DNA from: Anaspis maculata
Lineage: Eukaryota > Arthropoda > Insecta > Coleoptera > Scraptiidae
Reading direction: 5' to 3'
Length of the DNA stretch: 64,000 nucleotides
Assembly (NCBI GenBank): GCA_949128115.1
Contig: OX421965.1
Coordinates: 30,065,681 to 30,129,680 of the forward strand
Within the stretch, counting starts at the first letter, position 1. Each line of letters starts with the position of its first letter. The notes under the pieces are model-generated. The model saw nothing but the letters and a program-made list of their open reading frames with translations. It was not told the origin of the DNA and searched no databases. Below, piece by piece: positions 35,901 to 44,235 of this stretch. The translations under genes and the position numbers were made by a program.

Positions 35901-38900
35901 AGACCGTCAACTGTTTTCACCAGCTTGGCCGCCATCTTGGATTTCCTTTTGGTGCAGTATTCGCAAAAACGACAGGGGACTGTGGGTATGGTAGGCATTA
36001 GATCATTTCCATACGAGAAGTAACTCCCCAGGAAGGGGTAAGTTACTTCTTTGTCGAAAAAAATTGCCATTTTGTTATCTCCGGTTCCTGCCGAATCCAG
36101 TGCCAATGGGTGCTTTCCACCTAGACGGTACAAATACCACCAGACGGCACATGTTCCATAGTGTGGCACAAAATTTTAGGTGATCCAATGAACGGCGCAG
36201 AACCGAGTAGGAACGTCTATGGTAGGAACACGTAGATGGAAAGCACCGTTTCGAACCCGCACATGCGTAAATGGCAGGTGTACCGAACTTGGGGCTAGGT
36301 GGAAAGCACGCAATGATGGCTGATTTGGAGATGGAAGCGGCACAATACGTTTTGTACCATAAAACTTGATAGTTTGTGGAGTCAACCACCAAAATTTATT
36401 ATCATGAGTCGAATGGTTTATTGTTGGTGATTGGTTGAAGCAAAGTGTGCTCATTTTTGGCAGAAAATGCATAACAACTGAGTTTTTAGTGAACATTACA
36501 AAGCTCTGTGGCCTTATTTCTAGAAGGGAGCGATCACCAGGCGATCGCGGTGCAGCCAATCACAGCCCTGGTTGCCTAGCAACTTCGCATGTGAACGGAT
36601 CACATCCTTTCTAGAAATAGGGCCCCTGGAGGGAGACCTGCGGCCAAGATTGGCGGCGAAAGTCATGTAACTAGTTGAAGTGAGTATACTCTACAACAAG
36701 TAGCTATATTGAATCGTGTAGGTCGCTTGAAGACCTCCAGGGAAGTCGACAAAGGTGTTTTTTCATGATAATATTTTCAAGTACAGTCCCCCCCCAAAAG
36801 TCTGTAAGTGTGAAAAATCACCACCACAAATCTTCCAGCTCCGTGAACTGCGGTGATTTCGAATAAACCGAACAAATGAATTGTTCGAGTCTTGCAAATG
36901 TTCCGTGGTCGAAAGAGTTGGTGCCTCGAGAAGAGAGAAACTTTTCGAAGGGACTGTACTTGAAAATATTATCATGAAAAAACATCTTTGGCGACCTCTC
37001 TAGAGATCTTCAAGGAACCTACACCATCCATGACAGCTACATGTTATAGAGCATACTCACTTCAACTAGTTACATGACTTCCGCCGCCAATCTTGGCCGC
37101 AGGTCTTCCTCCAGAGCTTTGTAATGTCCACTAAAAACACAGTTTTCATGCATTTTCTGTCCAAAATGAGCACACTTTGCTTCAACCAATCACCAACAAT
37201 GAACCATTTGATTCATGATCATAAATTTTGGTGGTTGACTTCACAAACTATGAAGTTTTATGGTACAAAACGTATTGTGCCACTTTCAGCTTCAAATCAG
37301 ACATTGGTACTGGATTCGCGCAGGAGCCGGAGATAATGAAATAGCAATTTTCCTCGCCAAAGAAGCAACTAACCCTCTCTGGGAAGTTACTTTTCGTATT
37401 GAAATGATCTAACGCTACCATACTCATAGTCCCGTCGTTTTTGTGACTACTGCACCAAAAAAAAATCCAAGATGGCGGCCAAGCTGGTAAAAACAGTTGA
37501 CGGTTTTGTTCTCCAAAATAGTAGGCCGAGGAATTTTCGCCAATAACGACTATATTTCTAACATCACCAATTGTCAAACTCTAGAGTTCCATCTTTCCAT
37601 CTTCAAAATTCTTCGATTTTTTTAACAGTAAAATGTTGAGAAAAAAATTATATTTTTGAAAATATCTCTGGAAATAATAATTTTTTCATGTCTTCATCAC
37701 AGTTTACCCCCCTCCCGCTGTCCAGTCGCGGGTCTCAGATGTTCGCCATCGCGATCCTAGTTCAGCATGATCCAAGGAACAATTTGGCATCAACCACTAT
37801 ACTCTAGTTCAACTTGCACACGGGATACCATAAGAAAACCTACTGAGCCCTTCGTCGAAAAAAGGGGTCCAATGCAATCATCAAGCCTTTCGCCTGTTCC
37901 AGTCGAAAAGACACGCCAAGCCCTGAAGAATTATAGGCGATACGAGGATCGCCGTGCGGTCTGTCATTGGCAAAAGAATTTACGTGTGAAAAGTTGATTA
38001 AACCAAATTTCAAAAAATCCAGCCGCTCAAAGTTGCGTATTGGACCGAAATTGAGGTTAGTACCTCCCGTTTGCAATTTGCTTCCGTTTTGGGGCTTCCG
38101 GGCACGAATTTTTGTCGGCCCTGAATGGACCGCCGTCAAGATGACTTACGGCTCGATACCAAGTTGGGGCTGAGACCGCCGTAAGTGCGGTTACTATAGC
38201 AACGGCCAATCAGACCGCTCTATTTGGCAAGTTACGCCGTCCTAACTTTTGCGCCTGCAACTTGGTATCGAGCCCTTAGGCCCGTATTCATATCCCACTT
38301 CTAAGCTAAAAGCGCTTTTAGTGCGATGCGCATTTAGGGGCATTTCTCATATTTTAGTGTTCAAAAATACAAATTAACGCGCAAATTAATTGCAATTAAG
38401 TACATACAATCGCTCCCAATCGCAATAATGTATTTTTGAACACTGAAATATGAGAAATGCCCCTAAATGCGCATCGCACTAAAAGCGCTTTTAGCTTAAA
38501 AGTGGGATATGAATACGGGCCTTAGATTGGCGGCGGTCCCGTGCTGTTTTGGTGTCTAATGACGGTGACACAGCTCTGCGTCCCTCTAGTCGCACTTCCA
38601 CGTATGACAAGGTCAGTTTTCCAAGATTTTAATATCGACTTGATAAGAAATATAACTTTACTTTTCGAGAAGCCAGTTTCACGCCAGCTAAAAAGATGAC
38701 AAGCCTACAATGCTAAAGTAGAAAATTTGCCCAGCCAACTGGATCACAGTGGGAGTGAACCTACTTTGCCTATGATTTTTGTTTCACCTGTCAGTACTTG
38801 ACATTTGATTTAACCGAGATTATAATTTCTAACGTAACTCGCACTTTCCCCTTCTACTAGTTATTTGTAACTCAAGTATGTTCTTGGGAGCATGCGCACT

Positions 38901-40230
38901 GCTGTAGATCGTAAGAGCTCACGCACACGAGTGAGAGATTTGAGTTTCTATGGACAATTGGAGTTTCAAGGAACACGTGGTTGTTTCTTTCTCCGATCTG
39001 CGCCTGCGCTTTGAATTTTCAATATCGTCCATTTTAAAACCAAAAGCCTCCGGGTGTAACAGCACATTAATTTGTCTAGAAACCTCAGAAATGAAGAAAA
39101 AACGCGGATTATACGTCCGCTCATGTGACAAACACCAACCTCAGCAGAAACCACAAGCACTACCATAATCAGTAGTGAGCAGTGGATGCTGTAAAAAAAT
39201 CAAAAACTAAAAAACCGCTAATATGCATAATTACATGTTTATTTGGTGGATTAAAAACAAAAACTATAACTGAATAAATAAATATGTTCCGCAACAAGAG
39301 ATCATTCTTCCTTTACACCTATTCTTACCTTTTCATCGTGATCTGACTCTTCATTTGAACCGGGTTCTGATCCACCTTCGGACACGGCACCTTCTTCTTT
39401 AGGCTGGTTCAACTTACGTGCCTGCTTGTCCATGAGTGAAGTCCTGGATCTCGTTTTCTTCCAACTGTAATAGTATTTGACCAAACTTGCAATGCTCTTG
39501 TCGGGCAACTAAAAAAAAAAAAAAAGGTAATGATAGATGCACTGTGGTACTTTGGAAATAGAAACCATTTGTCGTATCCTGTGAAAGCTTTTGCCGTGGA
39601 ACTGGAAAGCTTGTTCAAATAAAACTTTGTCTTCCACCGACCACTCGTCCGGGAAGGGTGTGAAGTTGGCCAGATCGAGGACTGCTCTTTCAAGATCGTG
39701 CTTGTGCCAGAACAGCATCCCCAAAGCTTGTTCGCCATTGTAGCCGTACTTGTCTTTGGCGAGGACTATGTAGTCTTCCACTGAAACCCAGAAAGCGTTA
39801 GGTGTACCCCCCTCGGCTAGCACAAACGCTGGCTTACATTTCGCTTCGGGGATGGCCTCGGTGGGAGACCACACAAGCAAGGCCCTATCGGCCAACAGCT
39901 CGGGCTTCCTTTGGGCCTCGGGCTGCAATTCCGGGCAAACGGCTTGGTAATCGCGTCCAACGCGTATCTTATCTGTTGGGACTAACAAGTTACGGATCAG
40001 AGCTCTCGCAGGTAACATTTTCGCTGAAAGACTATTAAATTATAAAATAAAGCCAACGCACCGTCATACTGTTTGCTTCGAGATCCAGGCAGAGCTTGTT
40101 TTAAATTATTAAAACGCTCGCCACTGCTCTCATCTTCACTGGTAGAGTCGTGGACGTGACCGTTTGGACTAGAACCTCGGCTCCTGCGGCCATTTCTGGC
40201 GTTTTCGCTATTCTTTTCCGCTAAAACCAT
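17987..40230 (-). CDS. CoREST: CoREST / RCOR transcriptional corepressor, seven coding exons
   Basis: Nuclear scaffold that in related species bridges the demethylase LSD1 and HDAC1. Minus-strand exons, in transcript order: 40230-40062, 39972-39838, 39780-39566, 39508-39329, 27865-27768, 20435-20240, 18451-17987. All phases agree and give 485 residues. Domains: acidic Ser-rich N-terminus (about 28-37); ELM2 about 58-142 ([10 protein letters not shown] to NFTPFPDEW); SANT1 about 148-195; a Cys4 GATA-like zinc finger (C239, C242, C258, C261, followed by WRRTGLLRP); a basic [12 protein letters not shown] motif; a coiled-coil linker with [14 protein letters not shown]2 about 366-412 ([20 protein letters not shown]); acidic Pro/Thr-rich tail. 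Two introns are 57 bp; two others are 11.5 and 7.3 kb and full of repeats. The first intron is taken as 39973-40061 (89 bp); an acceptor at 40024 would leave only 38 bp and add 17 residues in frame. The donor after 39566 (GTTTCT) is weak. Confidence 0.93.
18452..20239 (-). other. CoREST intron 6
   Basis: 1,788 bp between the coiled-coil exon and the SANT2 exon. It contains a foldback MITE near 18527-18851, a short ATT repeat near 18899, and otherwise AT-rich sequence in which nothing is recognised. Confidence 0.8.
18527..18851. mobile_element. MITE-like inverted repeat element in CoREST intron 6
   Basis: Inverted ends: CTATCGCAAAACAAA on the left, TTTGTTTGCGATAG on the right. Inner arms also pair: GTTATGAAGTTG near 18628 with CAACTTCATAAC near 18791. 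No coding content. Confidence 0.6.
21460..21612 (+). mobile_element. Putative 3' end of a non-LTR retrotransposon
   Basis: A GC-richer stretch with GGTGGTTGAGTGGAAGAGCA leads to AATAAA at 21583-21588 and then a short CAT/ATT simple-repeat tail ending near 21612. This layout is typical of 3' UTRs of LINE elements. No reverse transcriptase remains, and no target duplication was found. Confidence 0.4.
23459..23565. repeat. ~105-bp near-perfect hairpin
   Basis: The left arm CGGTCAAAAGCTTTCGCACA pairs with the right arm TGTGCGAGTGCTTTTGACCG. The pairing continues inwards (AGTGAGT with ACTCATT, CAGTTG with CAACTTG) around a T-rich loop. It is either a very short MITE or a hairpin RNA precursor. 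Confidence 0.65.
23889..24013. mobile_element. 125-bp MITE with CTGTATTACACTAC ends
   Basis: Inverted termini CTGTATTACACTACACAAT and GTGTAGTGTAATACAG, with further inner pairing ACAATCTG / CAGATTGT. It sits between two diverged copies of a sequence containing CGCCATATTGAACTT (near 23818 and 24071). It therefore inserted in, or lies between, older duplicated DNA. Confidence 0.7.
24455..24661. mobile_element. hAT-type MITE (207 bp) with 8-bp target duplication
   Basis: It begins CAGTGCCGGATTTAGG and ends TTAAATCCGGCACTG. Flanking octamers TCTGTAGG (24447-24454) and TATGTAGG (24662-24669) differ at one base. CAG...CTG ends plus an 8-bp duplication are the hAT superfamily signature. The interior has repeated GTGGAGGCC motifs and no coding sequence. 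Confidence 0.85.
24816..25171. mobile_element. Nested pair of MITEs
   Basis: Outer inverted ends CTGCGTTCAACC (24816) and GGTTGAACGCAG (ending 25171), each continuing into a GTGTGAT-type segment. Inside, a second element has ends GTTCCACAAAAAAGAT (24848) and ATCTTTTTTGTGGAAC (ending 25073). The inner element splits the outer one. Confidence 0.7.
25390..25530. repeat. MITE fragment shared with 60400-60515, plus a 29-bp tandem duplication
   Basis: GTCCGTATTT, GCGAGATGA, CACATGGGATT, GGCAAC and GCTCCTGCGATTGG near 25390-25470 recur in inverse order and orientation at about 60415-60515. Immediately after, TGTAATCCAAAGAAAATATG and its continuation occur twice in tandem (near 25475-25533). Confidence 0.6.
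25892..26136 (+). mobile_element. 5'-truncated retroposon insertion with perfect 21-bp target duplication
   Basis: The 21 bases 25871-25891 (TTACACTTGTTATGGACTTT plus C) are repeated exactly at 26137-26157. The 245-bp insert ends with ACAATAAAATTGAATTGAA, an AATAAA and a pentameric TTGAA tail. A long duplication and a tailed 3' end indicate target-primed reverse transcription by a non-LTR element. A related tail appears at about 34340-34380. Confidence 0.85.
26668..27555. mobile_element. Foldback element with two smaller palindromes nested in it
   Basis: Outer inverted arms: ACACAATAAAAATCGCCAC and the AAGTAAGATATCGACATG block (26670-26735) against CATGCCGATATCTTACTT and GTGGCTATTTTTATTG (27489-27551). 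Nested palindromes lie at 26781-26907 (GAGTGATCGAATCGA ends) and 27255-27418 (TATAGACAATACAAATAG ends, with a central GTCACGGAT pair). Confidence 0.75.
28921..29030 (-). other. GC-rich coding-like block, candidate alternative CoREST exon
   Basis: On the minus strand a ~110-bp GC-rich island reads ...[20 protein letters not shown]..., ending PHDRRECHS just before a usable donor (CTCAG|GTAGTG at 28920). A possible acceptor lies around 29023-29030. Its phases do not fit directly between the flanking CoREST exons (both phase 0), so inclusion would need a partner exon or a different 3' end. The base composition is unlike the surrounding intron. It could equally be a non-coding island. Confidence 0.25.
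29590..29745. mobile_element. Imperfect palindromic MITE (~155 bp)
   Basis: The arms TTCGTTTTGCTGGCAGGAG and TCACTAGACAAAGAAAGTAG (left) pair with CTACTTTCTCTATCTAGTGA and CTCCTGGCGCAAAACGAA (right) around a ~28-bp centre. Confidence 0.6.
30192..30300 (+). pseudogene. THAP-domain-like fragment (P-element transposase type), frameshifted
   Basis: A short frame starts M-T-G-R followed by [15 protein letters not shown], the Cys-X4-Cys start of a THAP C2CH zinc finger, and then stops at 30266. A one-base shift would restore the expected S-F-H-R stretch. Only this first part of the domain is recognisable. THAP fingers occur in P-element transposases and in host regulators; this broken copy beside a long-TIR element suggests transposon debris. 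Confidence 0.4.
30387..31459. mobile_element. Long-terminal-inverted-repeat DNA element (1,073 bp)
   Basis: The terminal inverted repeats are about 255 bp and close to identical (ATTCGCGATTTAAATTAATT at the left end and its complement at the right, through to the GTTTGCTGTATTCTAGTTTT segment). They enclose about 560 bp of unique sequence with no intact frame. The right arm has the insertion GGAAGCC variant only. The high arm identity implies recent activity or gene conversion. Confidence 0.85.
31588..31768. mobile_element. Palindromic MITE (~180 bp)
   Basis: The inverted ends GTAGCTATTCTTGAAAGTGT and ACACTTTCAAGAATAGCTAC are perfect. The arms continue through GAGAAACTCCCTGGGAGT and its imperfect partner. 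Confidence 0.75.
34533..34654. mobile_element. MITE with CTATTCTGTAT ends (~122 bp)
   Basis: The inverted ends CTATTCTGTATCTCGTAACG and CGTTACGAAATACAGAATAG are nearly perfect. The interior is about 80 bp and non-coding. Confidence 0.7.
36109..36310. mobile_element. MITE (202 bp) with GTGCTTTCCACCTAG ends
   Basis: Terminal inverted repeats (G)GTGCTTTCCACCTAG and CTAGGTGGAAAGCAC(G), flanked by CAATG at 36104-36108 and 36311-36315. The opposite arm of the surrounding palindrome (about 37298-37315) reads through with a single copy of this site, which confirms the insertion boundaries. Confidence 0.8.
36509..36625 (-). mobile_element. MITE with GGGCCCTATTT-type ends, second copy
   Basis: Ends TGGCCTTATTTCTAGAA and TTCTAGAAATAGGGCCC, flanked by CTG at 36506-36508 and 36626-36628. 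It is the same family as 3631-3764 (shared GGTTGCCTAGCAACTTCGCA). The other palindrome arm carries one CTG (as CAG, 37112-37114) and no insert. Confidence 0.75.
38149..38275. mobile_element. MITE A of a tandem pair (127 bp), TTA target duplication
   Basis: Inverted ends CGGCTCGATACCAAGTTG and CAACTTGGTATCGAGCCC. TTA lies at 38146-38148 and 38276-38278. The right-hand TTA is also the left-hand TTA of the next element. Confidence 0.8.
38279..38521. mobile_element. MITE B of a tandem pair (243 bp), near-perfect palindrome
   Basis: The ends GGCCCGTATTCATATCCCAC and GTGGGATATGAATACGGGCC continue into long palindromic arms (GCGCTTTTAGTGCGATGCGC and partner). TTA flanks it at 38276-38278 and 38522-38524, which fits a PIF/Harbinger-type element. 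Confidence 0.85.
39781..39837 (-). other. 57-bp in-frame CoREST intron
   Basis: Donor GTAAGC follows ...PEAK + T; acceptor GTTTCAG precedes TGGAAGAC, giving K-L-E-D-Y as in the conserved ELM2 region. The intron is a multiple of three without a stop, so retention would insert 19 residues into ELM2. Confidence 0.85.
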
Positions 40231-40714
40231 GTCTGGTGGAACTACTCACGGCTTCATACGGCAAAAATTATCCCGACTTTAATGAAAATCTGGGAAATCG
40301 TACGCACCGAGAAAACCCAACTCCGCCGTACACAACCGATTCGGATACTTTGATGGCGACTGTTTCGAAGCACCGTAGTTTTACGCCGATTTCCACCGTT
40401 CAAATGCGATGGCGCCACCTGGCTAACCCACTAGATTTCCACGTTTATTTCGTAATAAACCCTCGAAAAGCCTATTTTTTTCCACCCGAAATCCCCCAAG
40501 AATGTCCCCAAGGCCCCTTCGCAGCGATTGCCTGCCTCGAATCGCTTCAAATGGCGATTTTTGTTCGTTCAACTGGCGCCAAGCTCGTTTCAAAATGGCC
40601 GCCGTTGCTGGAGAGTTTCTCCTCCACCCCTTTTCCACCCCCTTGTTTTGTTTTGCTGTCACTGTCACAGGATAACCTCCAATAACCTCAAAACGAAGAC
40701 TGAAAATCTGAAAA
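40231..40714. promoter_or_regulatory. Bidirectional intergenic region between CoREST and mRpL41
   Basis: Only 484 bp separate the two divergent start codons, so both promoters and 5' UTRs must fit here. It is GC-richer than the neighbouring introns. It contains AAAATGGCCGCCGTTGC near 40592 and no obvious TATA box at a fixed distance. Open frames crossing it on both strands look like composition effects. Confidence 0.6.
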
Positions 40715-41317
40715 ATGTCTTCTTTTGCCAGTTTGGTGATCAAAAGAGCGATTTCAACGAGTACCGTGCGGAATGGCAAACGGAATTTCAAGAAATTCCC
40801 TTTGTACAACAAACGCGGCTCGAGAATGTTCAAAGAACAGAGGAAAGATCCTGCTTATGGCATGCCACATGATAGTAAGCATTCGGAAGCCCTAAAGCTA
40901 GAATAATTTCAATTAGAAACTTGACTTCCAGAGCGTGGCGTGAGAGACACCGGTTACCTAGACGAAAATGGAAAATACATCGAAATCCCTGAAAAAATCC
41001 CAGAGATCATAGTGCCGGATTTGACCGGTTTTACAGTGAGAAATTTTGGATTTAAACAGCCGACATGAGTGCCCACTGTAATGATTTGATTTTAGTTGAA
41101 GCCGTACGTTTCGTACAGGGCCCCGGACGTGATACAGACCGAGTTCACGGCCCAAGATTTGTTTAATGTGGTGTATGCAGCAAAGATAAAGAAAGATTTT
41201 CTCGAAAATAAGTTGAATGATGATGGGACTCCTAAAGAGCCTTCGCCTGAAGAAAAACTGACTGCGGAAGAGGCCAAAACGAACGCTTTGAAAACTGGCA
41301 CGGATCTGTTTGGGTAG
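40715..41317 (+). CDS. mRpL41: Mitochondrial ribosomal protein L41 (mL41), three exons
   Basis: Structural protein of the mitochondrial large ribosomal subunit. Exons 40715-40874, 40932-41035 and 41096-41317 join in phase to encode 161 residues, typical of the family. Introns are 57 and 60 bp with GTAAGC/TTCCAG and GTGAGA/TTTTAG borders. The N-terminus (IKRAISTSTVRNGKRNFKKF) is basic and Ser/Thr-rich as expected for mitochondrial import. Family motifs follow in order: YNKRGSR, HDKRGVRDTGY, YIEIPEKIPEIIVPDLTG, LKPYVSYRAPDV, and the C-terminal LTAEEAKTNALKTGTDLFG. It is divergent from CoREST. A polyadenylation signal AATAAA lies at 41353-41358, 36 bp after the stop. Confidence 0.95.
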
Positions 41318-41439
41318 CTAGACTTGGGGTGTTTGTATAGTTGTTTTTGATGAATAAATTGTTAGAAGTACTTGCTACATGATTTTTGACTGAGTAGGTA
41401 TACGTTTGGTACCTACTCACAATCTTGCTGATATTTAAG

Positions 41440-41899
41440 TTTTATGCTCAGCCCAGAAATCGTTCACCCATTTTTATGATTTTATTGTCATTCAAGAATA
41501 TTTCGACGCATGTGTCGCATGTCGGAGTTTGCACTGCAGTTTTTTTCAAATTCACGGAATGTGCAAATTTCATTTTGAAAAAATCACCGTCGGAAAACCG
41601 AAACCATGTCGATTTTGAAAATGGGTCTACACGACGCCCGATCCAATCTACTTTCGATATCAGTTGGAATTTTTCGAAAAAAGTCGATCTCCAAGCAGGT
41701 ATGAATTTTTTAGTGGAGTCTTGCATCAAAAGCGAGTCCTGGTCAAAATACGGGCGAGAGGCCCTCTTGGGTGGCAACGGCTAGAAGAAATTTCGAAAAT
41801 TCATAACGCCCGACTGGAAAATTGCAACTGGTGACTTAATTTGACTCCTTTGTAAATTTGCATGCCAAATTTCAAATTTGGTTCCAATCCATCAGATAG
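41440..41899 (-). repeat. Dispersed repeat family, minus-strand copy
   Basis: Landmarks GGTTCCAATCCATC, TTCCGAAAATTC-like, AACGCCCGACTGGAAA, GCGAGTCCTGGTC and CACGGAATGTG appear in inverse order and orientation to 57886-58320. A partial third copy is at 49735-49870. A 110-120-codon frame crosses this copy on each strand but reflects the repeat. The superfamily is unknown; no inverted ends were found. Confidence 0.65.
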
Positions 41900-43259
41900 A
41901 TTTTGAATAATGAAATGGTAAAGTTTTAAACAGACATTTTTTATTATTTGAAAAATGACACATAGGGCAATAGTTTACACTTAACTGTTCTAAACACAGT
42001 TTTTCAAGGGCTTTCAAATGATAAATTGCAAGTAGAATTCCGTGAGATATAGTTTCTGAAATTTGTTGATAGTGACAATTCTGTTTGACAGTTTGCCAGT
42101 CAAAAACTAATATTAGGCCATTTTACGGAAAAATAATTTCGTGTATGCCAAATTTCAAGTCGATCGGATCAACGGTTCGGTAGTTATCGTGAAAGATCAT
42201 AAACATATATCATTCTTGAAATGGTCTTAATCGTCTTGGGCAGGGGCAGACTGGACAGGGGGGCTAGGGGGCGATCGCCCCCGGGGCCACTCACATCCGT
42301 GAGGCCAAATTTTTGTCCTCTTTTTTTTTTGTAAAATAATAATTGTTGGTCCCTTTTCTTTTATGCATTAAAGTCAGAAAAAAGAAAAAGTGAACATTCC
42401 TAAAGCCCCTTGTTTTAATTTTCATTATTTGGCATTGGCCCCGTGTCCTTTTTATTTTCGCTTCCATTGCGTTAAAGTGAAGAACTGCAAAAAAATTCTG
42501 CGTCGCATTATCTTTGACAATTGTACCCTCTATCTTCTTATAGAGTCCCAATAAGAAAAGCACCGGATTTTCATTATTTTAGCTTTTGTTTTGACCCTTT
42601 TCCGGGATCATTTGGGGGCCAAAAGCTTAAATGATAGGAATGTGTAATATCATTATGCAATATTGATTATGAAATGTTAATGTTATAGTTGTTTTGTTAT
42701 TGATTTGGGCCGTAAAAAATTCTTGGTTGGCCCCGTCCATTTCTTCTTGCATTGAATGAGAAAAGAAAAGATTTTTGCTGCATCTTGTACCGAACCTATC
42801 GGACCAATTCCGCCGCCTCCAACAGTTGTAATTCATTCTTTTTTTTGACGCTAACACTTAGAAGACGAATAGTTGTGTTCTACTGATCAGTTTAGAACAG
42901 TTTCTATTTTTTCCTGCTGCGCCTTGCTCTCCCCTCCCCCCTGAAACCCTGCGTCCCATATTATCAGCAAAAAATATAAAAATCGACGAGCCTCTCTTAT
43001 TTCTATACCGGGGTGTTTTATAATAAACTATCCAAAATTGGAAATGTACATGAATTCTGTTGGTTTTCATGTATAAGAAAACAATAAATGAGCAAAAATG
43101 AATCGCCTAATATTGCCGCCGACACCCCAAACCGACTTGGGTTAATTTAAATGACCGTGAAGTCTGCCTGTGTTTTACGACCATGGGAACCGGGGGTGGT
43201 TCGCAGTTTTTAATCGTCTTGTGACGTCACTCTACCCAACATCCCCATACATACATGTG

Positions 43260-43990
43260 TGTGTTGACTGTTGTATCTGAAAACTACTCTTTTACCTACC
43301 TTGTAGCGAGAAAGACCTAATAATAGTGCTCTGATAATATACGTGCTGTTTTTCACTTAATTGTAATTGTATTCTGCATAACCTCTGCCTATAGGTTATG
43401 GGCCCAGCCTAGTAAAAAGTGGAAACGTGCGTGAAAGTGAAACGTGAAAAATACCGAAATAAAACTCAAGTTGAAAATGGATAAACCGCGACGCAATCTC
43501 AAACAGTTCAATGGTGAAAAATACGCGATCTGGAAGTTTCGAGTTAAAGCGTATCTTAGTGAACTTGATGTGTTGAATGTGATTGATGCCGACATCCCAG
43601 GCGAACCAACCGCAGAATGGCGTAAACAATACGCAACTGCAAGAAGTGTCATCATTGACTTTTTGAGCGACTCATTGCTGCATTTCGCTACAGAGGAGAC
43701 GAACGCTAAATCAATCTTCAAAAGGCTGGATGGCATTTATGAGCGAAAAAGTCTAGCAACACAACTGGCTTGCCGTAAGAAGCTACTGTCGCTTAAACTG
43801 GAAGGTGACACAGTACTCACTACGCATTTCGCTATTTTTGATGCAATTGTGGCCGAGTTACTGGCCGCAGGGGCGAAGCTTGACGAAATGGATAAGGTAT
43901 CACACCTGCTAACCACTCTACCAAATGCCTATTACAATACTTTCCCTTCCATGTTGGTGGGGGGCCAAGAAATTAAAAGCCAGAAAAATC
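43260..43990 (+). pseudogene. Ty1/copia retrotransposon 5' fragment: LTR end, primer-binding site, truncated gag
   Basis: GGTTATGGGCCCAG at 43394-43407 is the typical copia primer-binding site (initiator-tRNA-Met half-molecule priming). The bases before it (about 43260-43393) are probably LTR, though its start is unsure. A 210-codon frame at 43444-44076 begins with copia gag (UBN2-type) features: RRNLKQFNGEKYAIWKFR, DFLSDSLLHFATEETNAKSI, LLTTLPNAYYNT. After about residue 180 it runs into unrelated sequence and stops, with no zinc knuckle, protease, integrase or reverse transcriptase. It is a truncated dead copy. Confidence 0.8.
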
Positions 43991-44235
43991 TACTTATTCC
44001 AAATAATTGCAAAATACATACCTACTGCTACGAATTTTGCGCTGGGTACTTTAATAATCGAGAGACGAACGTTTAAACACACTGTTCATTATTACTGCCT
44101 ACTACTAAATAAACGTCAATTGAATACCGCACTTAGATATCGCTTTGGTTAACTTCGCACTCGACTTCGCAGATTACTCGTTGTCACTGCCAAAAAAATC
44201 TGGTGTCGGTCGGCTCATCTCTGCGCTTATACTGC

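Larger units (their letters stand above)
35730..37675. mobile_element. ~1.95 kb palindromic foldback element
   Basis: Left-arm landmarks AGAAATATAGTCGTCATTGG (near 35849), GCTTGGCCGCCATCTTGGAT (near 35923) and GAGCACACTTTG-type sequence (near 36440) have inverted partners near 37539, 37465 and 37165. The innermost pair, CTTGAAAATATTATCATG and its complement, flanks a ~170-bp centre near 36790-36950. Two MITEs (36109-36310 and 36509-36625) are present only in the left arm. It is non-coding despite 100-130 codon frames on the minus strand. Confidence 0.85.
27866..39328 (-). other. CoREST intron 4 (11.5 kb), repeat-rich
   Basis: It lies between the SANT1-linker exon and the zinc-finger exon. 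It contains a GC-rich coding-like block (28921-29030), several MITEs and foldbacks (29590-29745, 30387-31459, 31588-31768, 34533-34654, 35730-37675, 38149-38275, 38279-38521), a THAP-like fragment (30192-30300), and a direct repeat around CTTCTTCCCGCC (33467 and 33631). The segments 27880-28850, 31950-34500 and 38530-39300 show nothing else I can name. Confidence 0.75.

Noticed and set aside
36176..36559. 127-codon minus-strand frame
   Set aside because: It spans two MITEs and the arm of a palindrome and has no protein family resemblance.
40024..40061. 38-bp first intron of CoREST as the primary model
   Set aside because: It splices in frame, but a 38-bp intron is very short for an insect. 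The 89-bp alternative in the same phase leads directly into the conserved [10 protein letters not shown] start of ELM2.
40236..40685. 149-codon plus-strand frame between CoREST and mRpL41
   Set aside because: It overlaps the shared promoter region and an equally open minus-strand frame (40423-40833); no homology recognised.
41425..41784. 119- and 109-codon frames on both strands
   Set aside because: They overlap each other in a dispersed repeat that recurs at 57886-58320; openness is not conserved between the copies.
42235..42960. CAGGGGCAGACTGG start as a hAT element
   Set aside because: No matching inverted end or 8-bp target duplication was found.
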